Origin: Ponticoccus alexandrii
GTDB taxonomy: Bacteria > Pseudomonadota > Alphaproteobacteria > Rhodobacterales > Rhodobacteraceae
Direction: 5' to 3'
Assembly (NCBI RefSeq): GCF_016806125.1
Contig: NZ_CP047166.1
Span: forward strand, 2,604,001-2,668,000
DNA: 64,000 nt
The first letter of the stretch is position 1. Each line of letters opens with the position of its first letter. Positions 38,055-47,375 of the stretch are shown in pieces. Both the position numbers and the translations under genes were made by a program. The notes under the pieces were generated by a model that saw only the letters and a program-made list of their open reading frames with translations, searched no databases and was not told the DNA's origin.

Positions 38055-40085
38055 ATGCGTATCGTTTCCCTTATCACGGCTCTGATTGTGGCCGCTGTCC
38101 TCTATGGCCTCGTTCTGGAACGCGATCGTCTTCTGGGTTTTGCGCGGGACAATGCGCCCGCCGCACTGGCCGGGACCGACACGCCAGAGCCCGAGGACCC
38201 GGTGGCAGAGCCCGCGGCCGAGGTCGCCGAGACGCCAGCGGACACGGTACCCGAAGGCACCGTGCGCGTCATGGCACACCGCTCGGTGGCGCAGGTGGTC
38301 GACAGCTCCGTGGTCCTGCGCGGCGAGACAGAGGCGCTGCGCGAGGTCGAGGTTCGGGCCGAGACATCGGGCAAGGTGGTCTCGGAACCGCTGCGCCGGG
38401 GTGTCCTGGTCGAGGCCGGGCAGCTTCTGTGCGAGATCGACCCGGGCACGCGGCAGGTCAGCCTGCGCGAGGCCACGGCACGGCTGGCAGAAGCCAGGGC
38501 CCGCCTGCCGGAATCCAAGGCGCGCCTGGCCGAGGCAGAGGCCGCCCTGCCCGCCGCCCGCGCCCGCATCCTCGAGGCCGAGGCCGCCGTGCCCGCCGCT
38601 CAGGCACAACTGTCCCAGGCCCGCGCCGGGGTGCCCGCCGCCACCGCCCGCCTGACCGAGGCCAAGGCCCGCGTCCCCGAGGCCGAAGCCTATCTGGCCG
38701 AGGCCAAGGCCCGCGTCCCCGAGGTCCAGGCCCGGCTGGAAGAGGCCGAAAGCCGCGTCCCCGAGGCCGAAGCCCGTCTGGCCGAGGCGCAGGCCGCCGT
38801 GCCCGCCGCGCAGTCGCGCCTGAAAGAGGCCCAGGCCGCCGTGCCCGCCGCCCGTGCCGCGCTGGCAGAGGCCGAGGCCCGGGTGCCCGAGGCCGAGGCG
38901 CGGGTGCTCGAGGCCGAGGCCCGCCTGAACGAGGCGGACATCAACCTCAAGGCGGCGCAGTCGCTGGCCCGCGACGGCTTTACCGCACAAACGCGGCTGG
39001 CCGCTTCCGAGGCCGCCTTCGAGGCTGCCAGGGCCGGAGTGCAGGCCGCGCAACTGGGGTTGAAGAGCGCCGCCTCGGGCATCGAGGCCGCGAAAAGCCA
39101 GGTGCAGGGCGCGCTGGCAGGGGTCGAGACCGCCAAAAGCCAGGTCGAGACCGCCAAGGCCGCCGTCCAGTCGGCGCAAAGCGGCATCCGCAATGCCAAG
39201 GCGGGCGTGATCGCGGCGGGGGCGCAGATCCAGAACGCCAAGGCCGGAGTGCAGGCCGCGCAAAGCCAGATCCAGAACGCCAAGGCCGGGGTGCAAAGCG
39301 CCACCTCGGATATCGAAGGGGCCTCCGCCGCCGTCGAAAGCGCCCTGTCGGGCGTCGAGGGTGCCAAGGCCGCCGTGATCTCGGCCAGGTCGCAACTGGA
39401 GGGGGCCGCCGCCAGCGTGCAAGCGGCCAAGACCGGCGAGGAAAGCGCGCTCAGCGCCATTCAAGCCGCCGAGGCGGCCATCGCCTCTGTCGAGAAGGAC
39501 ATCCAACGACTGTCTATCCACGCGCCCTTTGCCGGGCTGTTGGAAACCGACACCGCCGAACTGGGTGCGCTGATGCAGCCGGGCAGCGCCTGCGCCACGG
39601 TGATCCAGCTGAACCCGGTCAAGATCGTGGGCTACGTGGCCGAAAGCGATGTGGCCCGCGTCGAACATGGCGCGCAGGCGGGCGCGCGGCTGGTCTCGGG
39701 GCGCGAGGTGGCGGGCAAGGTCACCTTCGTCTCGCGCTCTGCCGATCCGCTGACCCGCACCTTCCGCGTCGAGATCCTTGTCGACAACGAAGACCTCTCG
39801 ATCCGGGACGGCCAGACCGCCGAGATCGCCATCGCCGCCGAGGGCGCACCCGCGCACCTGCTGGCGCAATCCAGCCTGACACTGGACGACGACGGCCGCC
39901 TTGGCGTGCGCAGTGTCTCAGCCGAGGAAACCGTAGCCTTCCTGCCCGTCACGCTGCTGCGCGACACCCGCGAAGGGGTCTGGGTAACCGGCCTGCCGGA
40001 CACCGTGGACGTCATCACGCTGGGACAGGAATACGTCACCGACGGCGTGCCCGTCGCGCCCAGCTTCGAGGAGATCATCCAGTGA
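38055..40085 (+). CDS. RND efflux periplasmic adaptor with giant periodic coiled coil
   Basis: This 676-residue membrane fusion protein connects the RND pump to an outer membrane channel. A span anchors residues 4-21; the split lipoyl domain is at about 95-131 and 486-520, and beta-barrel and membrane-proximal parts follow to the C-terminus. The helical hairpin is exceptional. Its first arm (142-295) is eleven 14-residue units of the type ARLAEAEARVPEAE, with prolines at 152, 166, 180 and so on to 278, all exactly 14 apart. The second arm (327-480) is about 22 uninterrupted heptads (AGVQAAQ, SQIQNAK). The tip includes QTRLAASEAA. AcrA-type arms are several times shorter. The stop overlaps the permease GTG. 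Confidence 0.92.
   Translation: MRIVSLITALIVAAVLYGLVLERDRLLGFARDNAPAALAGTDTPEPEDPVAEPAAEVAETPADTVPEGTVRVMAHRSVAQVVDSSVVLRGETEALREVEVRAETSGKVVSEPLRRGVLVEAGQLLCEIDPGTRQVSLREATARLAEARARLPESKARLAEAEAALPAARARILEAEAAVPAAQAQLSQARAGVPAATARLTEAKARVPEAEAYLAEAKARVPEVQARLEEAESRVPEAEARLAEAQAAVPAAQSRLKEAQAAVPAARAALAEAEARVPEAEARVLEAEARLNEADINLKAAQSLARDGFTAQTRLAASEAAFEAARAGVQAAQLGLKSAASGIEAAKSQVQGALAGVETAKSQVETAKAAVQSAQSGIRNAKAGVIAAGAQIQNAKAGVQAAQSQIQNAKAGVQSATSDIEGASAAVESALSGVEGAKAAVISARSQLEGAAASVQAAKTGEESALSAIQAAEAAIASVEKDIQRLSIHAPFAGLLETDTAELGALMQPGSACATVIQLNPVKIVGYVAESDVARVEHGAQAGARLVSGREVAGKVTFVSRSADPLTRTFRVEILVDNEDLSIRDGQTAEIAIAAEGAPAHLLAQSSLTLDDDGRLGVRSVSAEETVAFLPVTLLRDTREGVWVTGLPDTVDVITLGQEYVTDGVPVAPSFEEIIQ
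38478..38939 (+). repeat. Eleven in-frame 42-bp coding repeats (14-residue units)
   Basis: This part of the adaptor gene encodes eleven consecutive 14-residue units, the first ten with a proline at the same place. DNA units are diverged but share words such as gaggccgaggcccg and gtgcccgaggcc, indicating growth by tandem duplication. Confidence 0.88.
39033..39494 (+). repeat. About 22 in-frame 21-bp coding repeats (heptads)
   Basis: The descending arm of the same hairpin is encoded by successive 21-bp units giving A/S-G/Q-V/I-x-x-A-x heptads. Words such as aacgccaaggccgg and gtgcaggccgcgca recur, again indicating tandem growth. Confidence 0.85.
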
Positions 40086-43000
40086 CCGGGATCGTCGACT
40101 GGGCCGCGCAGCGCGCTCGCATGGTGCTGGCCTTCATCGTTCTGGGCCTTGTGGTCGGGGCCTATGCCTACATCAGCCTGCCGAAAGAGGGCGAGCCAGA
40201 CATCGAGATCCCGGCTCTGTTTGTCTCGGTGCCCTTCCCCGGCATTTCCGCCAGCGACGCCGAGACGCTGCTGGTCAAGCCGATGGAATCGGAACTGTCC
40301 GATCTCGACGGGCTGAAGAGCATGACCGCCACCGCCGCCGAGGGCTATGCCGGTCTGGCGCTGGAGTTCGAATTCGGCTGGGACAAGACCAAGATCATGG
40401 CCGACGTGCGCGACGGCATGTCCAACGCACAGGCAGAGTTCCCCGAGGGCGCGGAACAGTATTCCATCAACGAGATCAACTTCTCGGAATTCCCGATCCT
40501 GATCGTCAACCTGTCGGGGCCGCTGCCGGAACGCACGCTGAACCGCGTCGCCAAGGAGCTGCAGGACCGGGTCGAGGGGCTGGATTCCGTGCTCGAGGCC
40601 GGGATCGCGGGCGACCGGGACGAGATGCTCGAGGTGGTGATCGACCCGCTGCGGCTGGAAAGCTACAACGTCACCGCCGGAGAGCTGATCTCTGTCGTGC
40701 AGAACAACAACCAGCTGATCGCCGCCGGCGAGGTCGAGACCGAGAACGGCACCTTCGCGGTCAAGGTGCCCTCCAACTTCTCCGAGGCGCGGGACGTCTA
40801 TGACCTGCCGGTGAAGGTGAACGGCGACCGCGTGGTGACGCTGGGCGATCTGGCGACCATCAACCTGACCTTCGAGGACCGCACTGGCACCGCGCGCTTC
40901 AACGGCGTGCAGACGGTCGCCCTGCAGGTGGTCAAGCGCAAGGGCTTCAACATTATCGACACCGCCGCGCAGGTGCGCGCGGTCATCGCCGAGGCCCGCG
41001 AGGGCTGGCCGCCCGAGTTGCAGGCAGTGCTGGACGTGGGCGATTCCAACGACCAGAGCCGTCAGGTGAAAAGCATGGTCAGCCAGCTTGAAGGCTCGGT
41101 CCTGACAGCCATCGCGCTGGTGATGATCGTGGTGCTGGCCTCGCTGGGACTGCGACCCGCGCTGCTGGTGGGCTTCGCCATCCCGACCTCGTTCCTGCTG
41201 TGCTTCGTGCTCTTGGCAATCATGGGCGTGACGATTTCCAACATCGTGATGTTCGGCCTGATCCTTGCCGTTGGCATGCTGGTCGACAGCGCCATCGTGG
41301 TGGTCGAATACGCCGACAAGCGCATCTCCGAAGGCTCGGGGCCGATGCATGCCTATGTCGAGGCGGCCAAGCGCATGTTCTGGCCCGTGGTCTCGTCCAC
41401 CGCAACGACGCTTTGCGCCTTCCTGCCGATGCTGTTCTGGCCGGGTGTGGCGGGCGAGTTCATGGGAATGTTGCCCGTCACGCTGATCTTCGTGCTGGCC
41501 GCCAGCCTCGTGGTGGCGCTGATCTACCTGCCGGTCATGGGCGGCGTGACGGGCCGCTTTTCGCGCAATATCCACCGCGCGGGCAACTGGCTGCGCGGCG
41601 CCACGCCGTGGCTGGTGCGCGCGGCGCTGGTGCCGGTGATGATCTTCGGCATGTTCGTGGGCGCCATGATGGTGCTGAACCCGGCCTACCTGTTCCCGGT
41701 CGAGGGCGAAGGGCTGGCGGCCCGCCTGCCCGGCATCGTGACCTTCGTGGTCTTCGCGGTGCTGTCCTCGGTGGTCATGGACGCGGCGGCCCTTCAACGC
41801 CGCCGCAAGCGCATCGAGGGCAGCCACCGCCGCACGCCCTTCGGCTACGTGATCAAGGCCATCGCTGGCAATCCGGTCATGCCTCTGGTGACGCTGGGCG
41901 CCGTCGGCTTCTTCGTCGCCAGCGTCTTCAGCTACTTCGGCGAGAACAACAACGGCGTCGAGTTCTTCGTTGACAGCGAGCCCGAGCAGGCCATCGTCTA
42001 CGTCCGCGCGCGGGGCAACCTCTCGCTGGCGGAAAAGGACGCCATCGTGCAGCGCGCCGAAGAGATCGTGCTGTCGCAGCCGGGCATCCTGAACGCCTTC
42101 TCCTTCGCCGGCGAGGGCGGACTCGACAACAACACCGGCGGCGCCGAGGCGCCCAAGGACACCATCGGTCAGGTGCAGCTTGAAACGATCCCGTGGGAAG
42201 AGCGCGCCGCCTACGCCCGCGAACACCCCGACGAGGTCACGCTCAAGGAACTGGATGGCGATTACATCATCAAAACCCTGACCGCCAAGCTGGAGCGTAT
42301 CCCCGGCATCGAGATCGAGATCCTCGCACAGGCGCGCGGCCCGGCCTCGGCCAAGCCCGTTCACCTGCGCCTGAAGGGCAATGACTGGGAAGACCTGCTG
42401 GCCGCCACGGCCCTTGCGCGTGAACGGTTCGACACCCTGCCCGCGCTGACCCTGATCGAGGACACGCGCCCCCTGCCCGGCATCGACTGGGAGATCGACG
42501 TCGATGTCGAAAAGGCCGGGCGCTTCGGCGCCGACGTGGCCGTGGTGGGCGCCATGGTGCAGCTTGTGACGCGCGGCATCCTGCTGGACAGCTACACGCC
42601 AGCCGGGTCCGACGAAGAGATCGAGATCCGCGTGCGCCTGCCCGAGGAGGACCGCGTGCTGTCGACGCTCGACAGCCTCAAGGTGCGCACGGCGGACGGT
42701 CTTGTGCCGCTGGCGAACTTCGTCACGCGCCAGCCGGTGGAAAAGCTGGCAGAGATCAACCGCATCGACCAGAAGCGCTATTTCGACGTCAAGGCCGGGG
42801 TGAACACCGACCGCAAGACGGTTCGGATCACGATGCCCGCCGAGGTCGCGCGCGAGGCCAGCTTTTACGAAGAACCGCCGCGTGCCGAGGGCGCAGAGGC
42901 GCCCGCCACGGTCTCGCACGAGCTTGGCTTCGGCAGCGAGATCCCGGCAGAGCAGGCCCGGGACAGAGGAGGTTACGATCTGTCGCTGGACTTCCCGCGA

Positions 43001-43951
43001 CCGGCCTCTTTCTTCGGTGGCTCCGGCGGCGGGGTCGAAACGCGGTACTTCCGGGTGGAACGCGGGATTGCCGACAGCGAGGCCGCAGAGCTTCAGCGCC
43101 TGGTGGACCGGGGGGCAACCGTCTCTCTGGTGCCCCTCACGGCCAACGACCGCATCGCGCAGCTGACCGAGTGGCTGGAGACCGCCCCCCTGCCCGCCGG
43201 AATCGAGTGGGAATGGACAGGCGACCAGGAAGACCAGGAGGAAAGCCAGGCCTTCCTTTCCTCCGCCTTCGGCGCTGCGCTGGGTCTGATGTTCATCATC
43301 CTGCTGGCGCAGTTCAACAGCCTTTACAACGCGGTGCTGGTGCTGATCGCCGTGGTGCTCTCCACCACCGGCGTGCTGATTGGCATGCTGGTCATGGGCC
43401 AGTACTTCAGCGTCATCATGACCGGCACCGGCATCGTCGCGCTGGCAGGGATCGTGGTGAACAACAATATCGTGCTGATCGACACCTATCAGGAATACAG
43501 CCGCTACATGCCCCGGATCGAGGCCATCGTGCGCACCGCAGAGGCGCGCATCCGCCCGGTTCTGCTGACCACGATCACCACCATGGCAGGCCTCGCGCCG
43601 ATGATGTTCGGGCTGTCGCTCGACTTCTTCGCGGGCGGCTATTCCATCGACAGCCCGACGGCGCTCTGGTGGAAGAACCTCGCGACGGCAGTGGTCTTCG
43701 GCCTTGGCGTGGCCACGGTGCTGACGCTGGTGGTGACGCCCTCGCTGCTGGCGGTGCGGGTCTGGGCCACGACCTACGTCCTGTGGTTCGCCCGCCTTCT
43801 GGCGCGCCTGTCGCTGGGCCGCAGCAGCACGGCGGCCCGCGACTGGGCGCTGAACCGCGCCGCGCGCCGGGTGACGTCCCCCGAGATCATCTGGGAGGAC
43901 GAGACAGCGGACGACAAACAGCCCGAACGCGCGCTGCGGGCGGCGGAGTGA
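40082..43951 (+). CDS. RND efflux permease, oversized with extra hydrophobic pair
   Basis: The 1289-residue protein is an RND proton antiporter (usual length about 1030-1060). It starts with GTG in a GTGA overlap with the adaptor stop. TM4 reads GMLVDSAIVVVEY, keeping the first of the two relay aspartates of AcrB (407) but with Ser for the second; TM10 reads GIVVNNNIVLID, with Asn at the lysine position. Between TM6 and TM7 are two further hydrophobic segments (about residues 514-532 and 550-570), where AcrB has only an amphipathic helix. The second porter loop is also long and includes a Gly-rich FFGGSGGG stretch. No outer membrane channel or regulator gene is adjacent. Substrates are unknown. 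Confidence 0.92.
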   Translation: MTGIVDWAAQRARMVLAFIVLGLVVGAYAYISLPKEGEPDIEIPALFVSVPFPGISASDAETLLVKPMESELSDLDGLKSMTATAAEGYAGLALEFEFGWDKTKIMADVRDGMSNAQAEFPEGAEQYSINEINFSEFPILIVNLSGPLPERTLNRVAKELQDRVEGLDSVLEAGIAGDRDEMLEVVIDPLRLESYNVTAGELISVVQNNNQLIAAGEVETENGTFAVKVPSNFSEARDVYDLPVKVNGDRVVTLGDLATINLTFEDRTGTARFNGVQTVALQVVKRKGFNIIDTAAQVRAVIAEAREGWPPELQAVLDVGDSNDQSRQVKSMVSQLEGSVLTAIALVMIVVLASLGLRPALLVGFAIPTSFLLCFVLLAIMGVTISNIVMFGLILAVGMLVDSAIVVVEYADKRISEGSGPMHAYVEAAKRMFWPVVSSTATTLCAFLPMLFWPGVAGEFMGMLPVTLIFVLAASLVVALIYLPVMGGVTGRFSRNIHRAGNWLRGATPWLVRAALVPVMIFGMFVGAMMVLNPAYLFPVEGEGLAARLPGIVTFVVFAVLSSVVMDAAALQRRRKRIEGSHRRTPFGYVIKAIAGNPVMPLVTLGAVGFFVASVFSYFGENNNGVEFFVDSEPEQAIVYVRARGNLSLAEKDAIVQRAEEIVLSQPGILNAFSFAGEGGLDNNTGGAEAPKDTIGQVQLETIPWEERAAYAREHPDEVTLKELDGDYIIKTLTAKLERIPGIEIEILAQARGPASAKPVHLRLKGNDWEDLLAATALARERFDTLPALTLIEDTRPLPGIDWEIDVDVEKAGRFGADVAVVGAMVQLVTRGILLDSYTPAGSDEEIEIRVRLPEEDRVLSTLDSLKVRTADGLVPLANFVTRQPVEKLAEINRIDQKRYFDVKAGVNTDRKTVRITMPAEVAREASFYEEPPRAEGAEAPATVSHELGFGSEIPAEQARDRGGYDLSLDFPRPASFFGGSGGGVETRYFRVERGIADSEAAELQRLVDRGATVSLVPLTANDRIAQLTEWLETAPLPAGIEWEWTGDQEDQEESQAFLSSAFGAALGLMFIILLAQFNSLYNAVLVLIAVVLSTTGVLIGMLVMGQYFSVIMTGTGIVALAGIVVNNNIVLIDTYQEYSRYMPRIEAIVRTAEARIRPVLLTTITTMAGLAPMMFGLSLDFFAGGYSIDSPTALWWKNLATAVVFGLGVATVLTLVVTPSLLAVRVWATTYVLWFARLLARLSLGRSSTAARDWALNRAARRVTSPEIIWEDETADDKQPERALRAAE

Positions 43952-44060
43952 CCTCTGGGCCGTTAACCGTCGCGCGCTGCGGAAGTTGATTTTCAGCGCG
44001 GTTTGGAGTATGTTTTAGGGACGAAACAGATCGACACTCGTCGAACTACTTTCTAAAGAG

Positions 44061-44097
44061 CCCCCGGGATGCTGCTACATCCCGGGGGCGACTTTTT
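44061..44097. terminator. Strong bidirectional terminator
   Basis: An 11-bp perfect stem cccccgggatg/catcccggggg with a 6-base loop is followed by gcgactttttg on the plus strand and by gctcttt on the minus strand. It ends the RND operon and the tiny minus-strand gene at 44099-44176. Confidence 0.88.
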
Positions 44098-44098
44098 G

Positions 44099-44176
44099 TC
44101 AGGCCAGAATGATCATGACGAGGATTGTCAGGATCATCAGCACGACAGTCAGCCAACGAAACATTTCTTCACTCAT
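44099..44176 (-). CDS. 25-residue single-span membrane micropeptide
   Basis: This frame encodes 25 residues: a short charged start (MSEEMFRW) and then an almost wholly hydrophobic helix rich in Leu, Ile, Val and Met, ending IILA. AAAGGAG lies seven bases before the ATG, a near-ideal ribosome binding site. The stop codon abuts a strong terminator two bases beyond, so the gene has a complete expression unit despite its length. The make-up resembles small subunits or regulators of membrane complexes (CydX/KdpF-like in size), but I cannot assign a partner. It is below the length cut-off of usual gene callers. Confidence 0.7.
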   Translation of the reverse strand: MSEEMFRWLTVVLMILTILVMIILA

Positions 44177-44243
44177 ACAAACTCCTTTCTGCATCCTTTG
44201 GGGATGCCCGGCGGAGTCTATGCGGGGGTGGTTAATGGAAGCG

Positions 44244-44417
44244 TTAAGATTGCGTTGACTGGGCTGATGCTTCCTTCCCGGACGGCCTTCGATTTCGCCT
44301 GCACTGGTCCGAGCAATAGCGGACCTCGTCCCAAACCTTCGCCCACTTCTTGCGCCACGTGAACGGGCGCCCGCAGGTTGCGCAGGTCTTTTGCGGCAGG
44401 TCTGATTTCCTGCGCAT
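44244..44417 (-). CDS. DUF2256 zinc-ribbon protein
   Basis: This 57-residue protein matches DUF2256: [19 protein letters not shown] followed by YCSDQCRR. The four cysteines (12, 15, 35, 39) form a likely zinc site. It is basic and may bind nucleic acid, but the family's function is unknown. The ATG at 44417 starts the conserved part; no clear ribosome binding site is seen. It lies between two other small minus-strand genes, 67 bases after the small membrane protein gene. Confidence 0.82.
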   Translation of the reverse strand: MRRKSDLPQKTCATCGRPFTWRKKWAKVWDEVRYCSDQCRRNRRPSGKEASAQSTQS

Positions 44418-44484
44418 CAGCGACAGGGCATAAAAAAGGGCGGGGTGCCAAAGCCCCCGCCCGATACTCGGCACGCTACCCGCA

Positions 44485-44721
44485 TCAGTCTGCGACGGTT
44501 GTGCCTTCGCCCGCCACGGGGCCTTCCTGCGTCTCGACGGCTTCGGCGCCCGGCACGACGCGATCCGCATTACCCTCGCCGGGATTGTTGCCCGCCGCAA
44601 AGACCCAGAGAATCCAACCCACGAACAGCAACGCGGCGAAGCCCACGGCGATGGTCATGCCTCCAAGGGCGGGACGGTGGCGGCGCTCTTGTTTCTCGAT
44701 ATTCGTTTGCGGGGCAGACAT
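44485..44721 (-). CDS. Small single-span membrane protein, function unknown
   Basis: The 78-residue protein has a basic, hydrophilic start (about residues 1-20), one span (about 22-42, [19 protein letters not shown]) and an acidic tail rich in Glu and Gly, so it is probably anchored with its tail outside. AGGAG lies seven bases before the ATG at 44721. It is divergent from pepN, about 100 bases away. I do not recognise the family. Confidence 0.7.
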   Translation of the reverse strand: MSAPQTNIEKQERRHRPALGGMTIAVGFAALLFVGWILWVFAAGNNPGEGNADRVVPGAEAVETQEGPVAGEGTTVAD

Positions 44722-44822
44722 ATCGCCTCTCCTATCATCTCGGGGTGCCAGCCATTGCGGCGGCTCTCTTGCAGGCCTAACACTTGGGGCAACCCCAAGT
44801 TCCAAACACGCCGAGGACCACC

Positions 44823-47375
44823 ATGAAGGATGCCAGCCCGCAAACCGTCTACCTTTCGGACTACACGCCCTTCGGCTGGCAGGTGCAGGATGTGCACCTG
44901 ACCTTCCGCCTCGCGCCAGAGGCGACGCGGGTTCTGGCCCGCATCCACTTTGTCCCCAACCCCGACGCGCCGAAGCAGGAGTTCTTCCTGCACGGCGAGG
45001 ACCTGACGCTGATCCATGCCGCCATCGACGGGCAGACCGTGTCGCCGGTGCAATCCGCCGAGGGTCTGACCTGCGCCGTGCCCGACGGGCCGTTCCTCTG
45101 GGAATGCGAGGTCGAGATCGCGCCCGCGAAGAACACCGCGCTCGAAGGCCTGTATATGTCGAACGGCATGTACTGCACCCAGTGCGAGGCCGAGGGTTTC
45201 CGCAAGATCACTTTCTACCCCGACCGCCCCGACGTGATGTCGGTCTTCACCGTCCGGATCGAGGGGGACGAGCCGGTCAAGCTGTCGAACGGCAACCCCG
45301 GAAAGACCGGCGAGGGCTTTGCCGAGTGGCACGACCCATGGCCCAAACCCGCCTACCTCTTTGCGCTGGTGGCGGGCGATCTGGTCAACCACCCCGACCG
45401 CTTCACCACCATGAACGGCCGCGACGTCGAGCTGAACATCTGGGTCCGCCCCGGTGACGAGGGCAAATGCGCCTTCGGCATGGAGGCGCTGAAGAAGTCG
45501 ATGAAATGGGACGAGGATGTCTATGGCCGGGAATACGACCTCGACATCTTCAACATCGTGGCCGTGGACGATTTCAACATGGGCGCGATGGAGAACAAGG
45601 GCCTGAACGTCTTCAACTCCAGCTGCGTGCTGGCCTCGCCCGAGACCTCGACCGACGCCAACTTTGAGCGGATCGAGGCGATCATCGCGCATGAGTATTT
45701 TCACAACTGGACCGGCAACCGCATCACCTGCCGCGACTGGTTTCAGCTTTGTCTGAAAGAGGGTCTGACGGTCTTCCGCGACGCACAGTTCACCGCCGAC
45801 ATGCGGTCGGCGCCCGTGAAGCGGATCGAGGATGCGCAGATGATGCGCGGTCGGCAGTTTCCCGAGGATCAAGGCCCGCTGGCGCACCCCGTGCGGCCCG
45901 AAAGCTTTCAGGAGATCAACAATTTCTACACCGCGACGGTCTACGAGAAGGGTGCCGAGGTGATCGGGATGCTCAAGCGGCTGGTCGGCGATGAGGATTA
46001 CGCCAAGGCGCTGGACCTCTACTTCGACCGCCACGACGGCGACGCGGCAACCATTGAGGACTGGCTGAAGGTCTTCGAGGATGCGACGGGCCGCGACCTG
46101 AGCCAGTTCAAGCGCTGGTACTCTCAGGCCGGAACGCCGCGCGTCACCGTCACCGAGGATTGGTCCGAGGGCACCTACACGCTGACCTTCCGGCAGGTCA
46201 CGCCCCCCACCCCGGGCCAGCCCGACAAGGCGCCGCAGGTGATCCCCATGGCCGTGGGCCTGCTCAATCCCAATGGCGACGAGGTCCAGCCGACGACCCT
46301 GCTGGAGATCACCGAGGCGGAACAATCCTTCACCTTCGACGGGCTTTCTGCCCGCCCGGTGCCCTCGCTCCTGCGCGACTTCTCGGCCCCCGTGGTGATG
46401 GAGCGCGAGGTGAGCCGCGAAGAGCGCGCCTTCCTGCTGGCCCATGACACGGACCCCTTCAACCGCTGGGACGCCTCGCAGATGCTGGGGGTCGAATGCC
46501 TGATCGCCATGATCACCGAGGGCGCGACACCCGACACCGCGTGGCTCGACGGGCTGGAACGCGTGCTGCGCGACGACAGCCTCGACCCGGCCTTCCGCGC
46601 GCTGATGATGGGCACGCCCTCGCAGGCGGAACTCGCCCGTGTGCTGCATGAGCGTGGCCACACCCCCGACCCCGACGCCATCTGGAACGCCGCCGAGACG
46701 CTGGCGCAGTTCCGTGCCGAACGCTGGGCCGACCTGCTGCCGCGCCTCGCCGCCGAGGCCGCGGTGGATGCCCCCTACTCCCCCGACGCCGAGCAGGTCG
46801 GCAAGCGCGCGCTTGGCGCGGGCGTGCTGGCGCTGCAAACCCGGCTCGACGGCGGCAAGGCGGCGCAGGCGCAGTTCGACAGCGCCGACAACATGACGCT
46901 GCAACTGACCGCGCTTGGCAGCCTCGTGCGGGCGGGCCGCGACGCAGAGGCGCTGGCCGCCTTCGAAGAGCAATGGAAGGATGACCGCCTTGTCATGGAC
47001 AAGTGGTTCGGCCTGCAGATCGGCGCCGCGGCGCCCGATGTGGCGGTCGAGCGTGCGCAGGCTCTGACCCAGCATCCGGCCTTCGACTGGAAAAACCCCA
47101 ACCGCTTCCGCGCGGTACTGGGCGGGCTGGCGGCGCATCACGCCGCCTTCCACCGCGCCGACGGGGCGTCCTACGCGCTGCTGGCGGATTGGCTGATCCG
47201 GCTCGACGACCTGAACCCGCAGACCACCGCGCGCATGGCCGCCGTCTTCCAGACATGGACGCGCTACGACGAGGACCGCCGCGCCCTGATGCGCGCCGCG
47301 CTGGAACGGATCGCAGCCAAGCTCAACCTCTCGCGGGACACCGGCGAGATGGTCACGCGGATGCTGGCGCAATGA
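44823..47375 (+). CDS. pepN: Aminopeptidase N
   Basis: PepN (850 residues) is a cytoplasmic zinc M1 aminopeptidase that trims N-terminal residues from peptides. Visible are the substrate-binding GAMEN motif in MGAMENKGLN and the zinc site HEYFH (His290, Glu291, His294) followed by the downstream Glu in the NxxE region. The C-terminal helical domain is full length, matching the E. coli-type PepN. The ATG at 44823 follows GAGG. The stop overlaps the SDR gene by four bases. Confidence 0.97.
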   Translation: MKDASPQTVYLSDYTPFGWQVQDVHLTFRLAPEATRVLARIHFVPNPDAPKQEFFLHGEDLTLIHAAIDGQTVSPVQSAEGLTCAVPDGPFLWECEVEIAPAKNTALEGLYMSNGMYCTQCEAEGFRKITFYPDRPDVMSVFTVRIEGDEPVKLSNGNPGKTGEGFAEWHDPWPKPAYLFALVAGDLVNHPDRFTTMNGRDVELNIWVRPGDEGKCAFGMEALKKSMKWDEDVYGREYDLDIFNIVAVDDFNMGAMENKGLNVFNSSCVLASPETSTDANFERIEAIIAHEYFHNWTGNRITCRDWFQLCLKEGLTVFRDAQFTADMRSAPVKRIEDAQMMRGRQFPEDQGPLAHPVRPESFQEINNFYTATVYEKGAEVIGMLKRLVGDEDYAKALDLYFDRHDGDAATIEDWLKVFEDATGRDLSQFKRWYSQAGTPRVTVTEDWSEGTYTLTFRQVTPPTPGQPDKAPQVIPMAVGLLNPNGDEVQPTTLLEITEAEQSFTFDGLSARPVPSLLRDFSAPVVMEREVSREERAFLLAHDTDPFNRWDASQMLGVECLIAMITEGATPDTAWLDGLERVLRDDSLDPAFRALMMGTPSQAELARVLHERGHTPDPDAIWNAAETLAQFRAERWADLLPRLAAEAAVDAPYSPDAEQVGKRALGAGVLALQTRLDGGKAAQAQFDSADNMTLQLTALGSLVRAGRDAEALAAFEEQWKDDRLVMDKWFGLQIGAAAPDVAVERAQALTQHPAFDWKNPNRFRAVLGGLAAHHAAFHRADGASYALLADWLIRLDDLNPQTTARMAAVFQTWTRYDEDRRALMRAALERIAAKLNLSRDTGEMVTRMLAQ

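Noticed and set aside
38478-38939. Regular 42-bp repeats considered as a CRISPR or minisatellite
   Set aside because: The repeats are in frame, have no spacers and encode a continuous helix, so they are coding repeats.
39632-42919. A 1095-codon open frame on the minus strand opposite the RND genes
   Set aside because: Antisense shadow of the adaptor and permease; low-complexity His/Asp/Gly-rich product.
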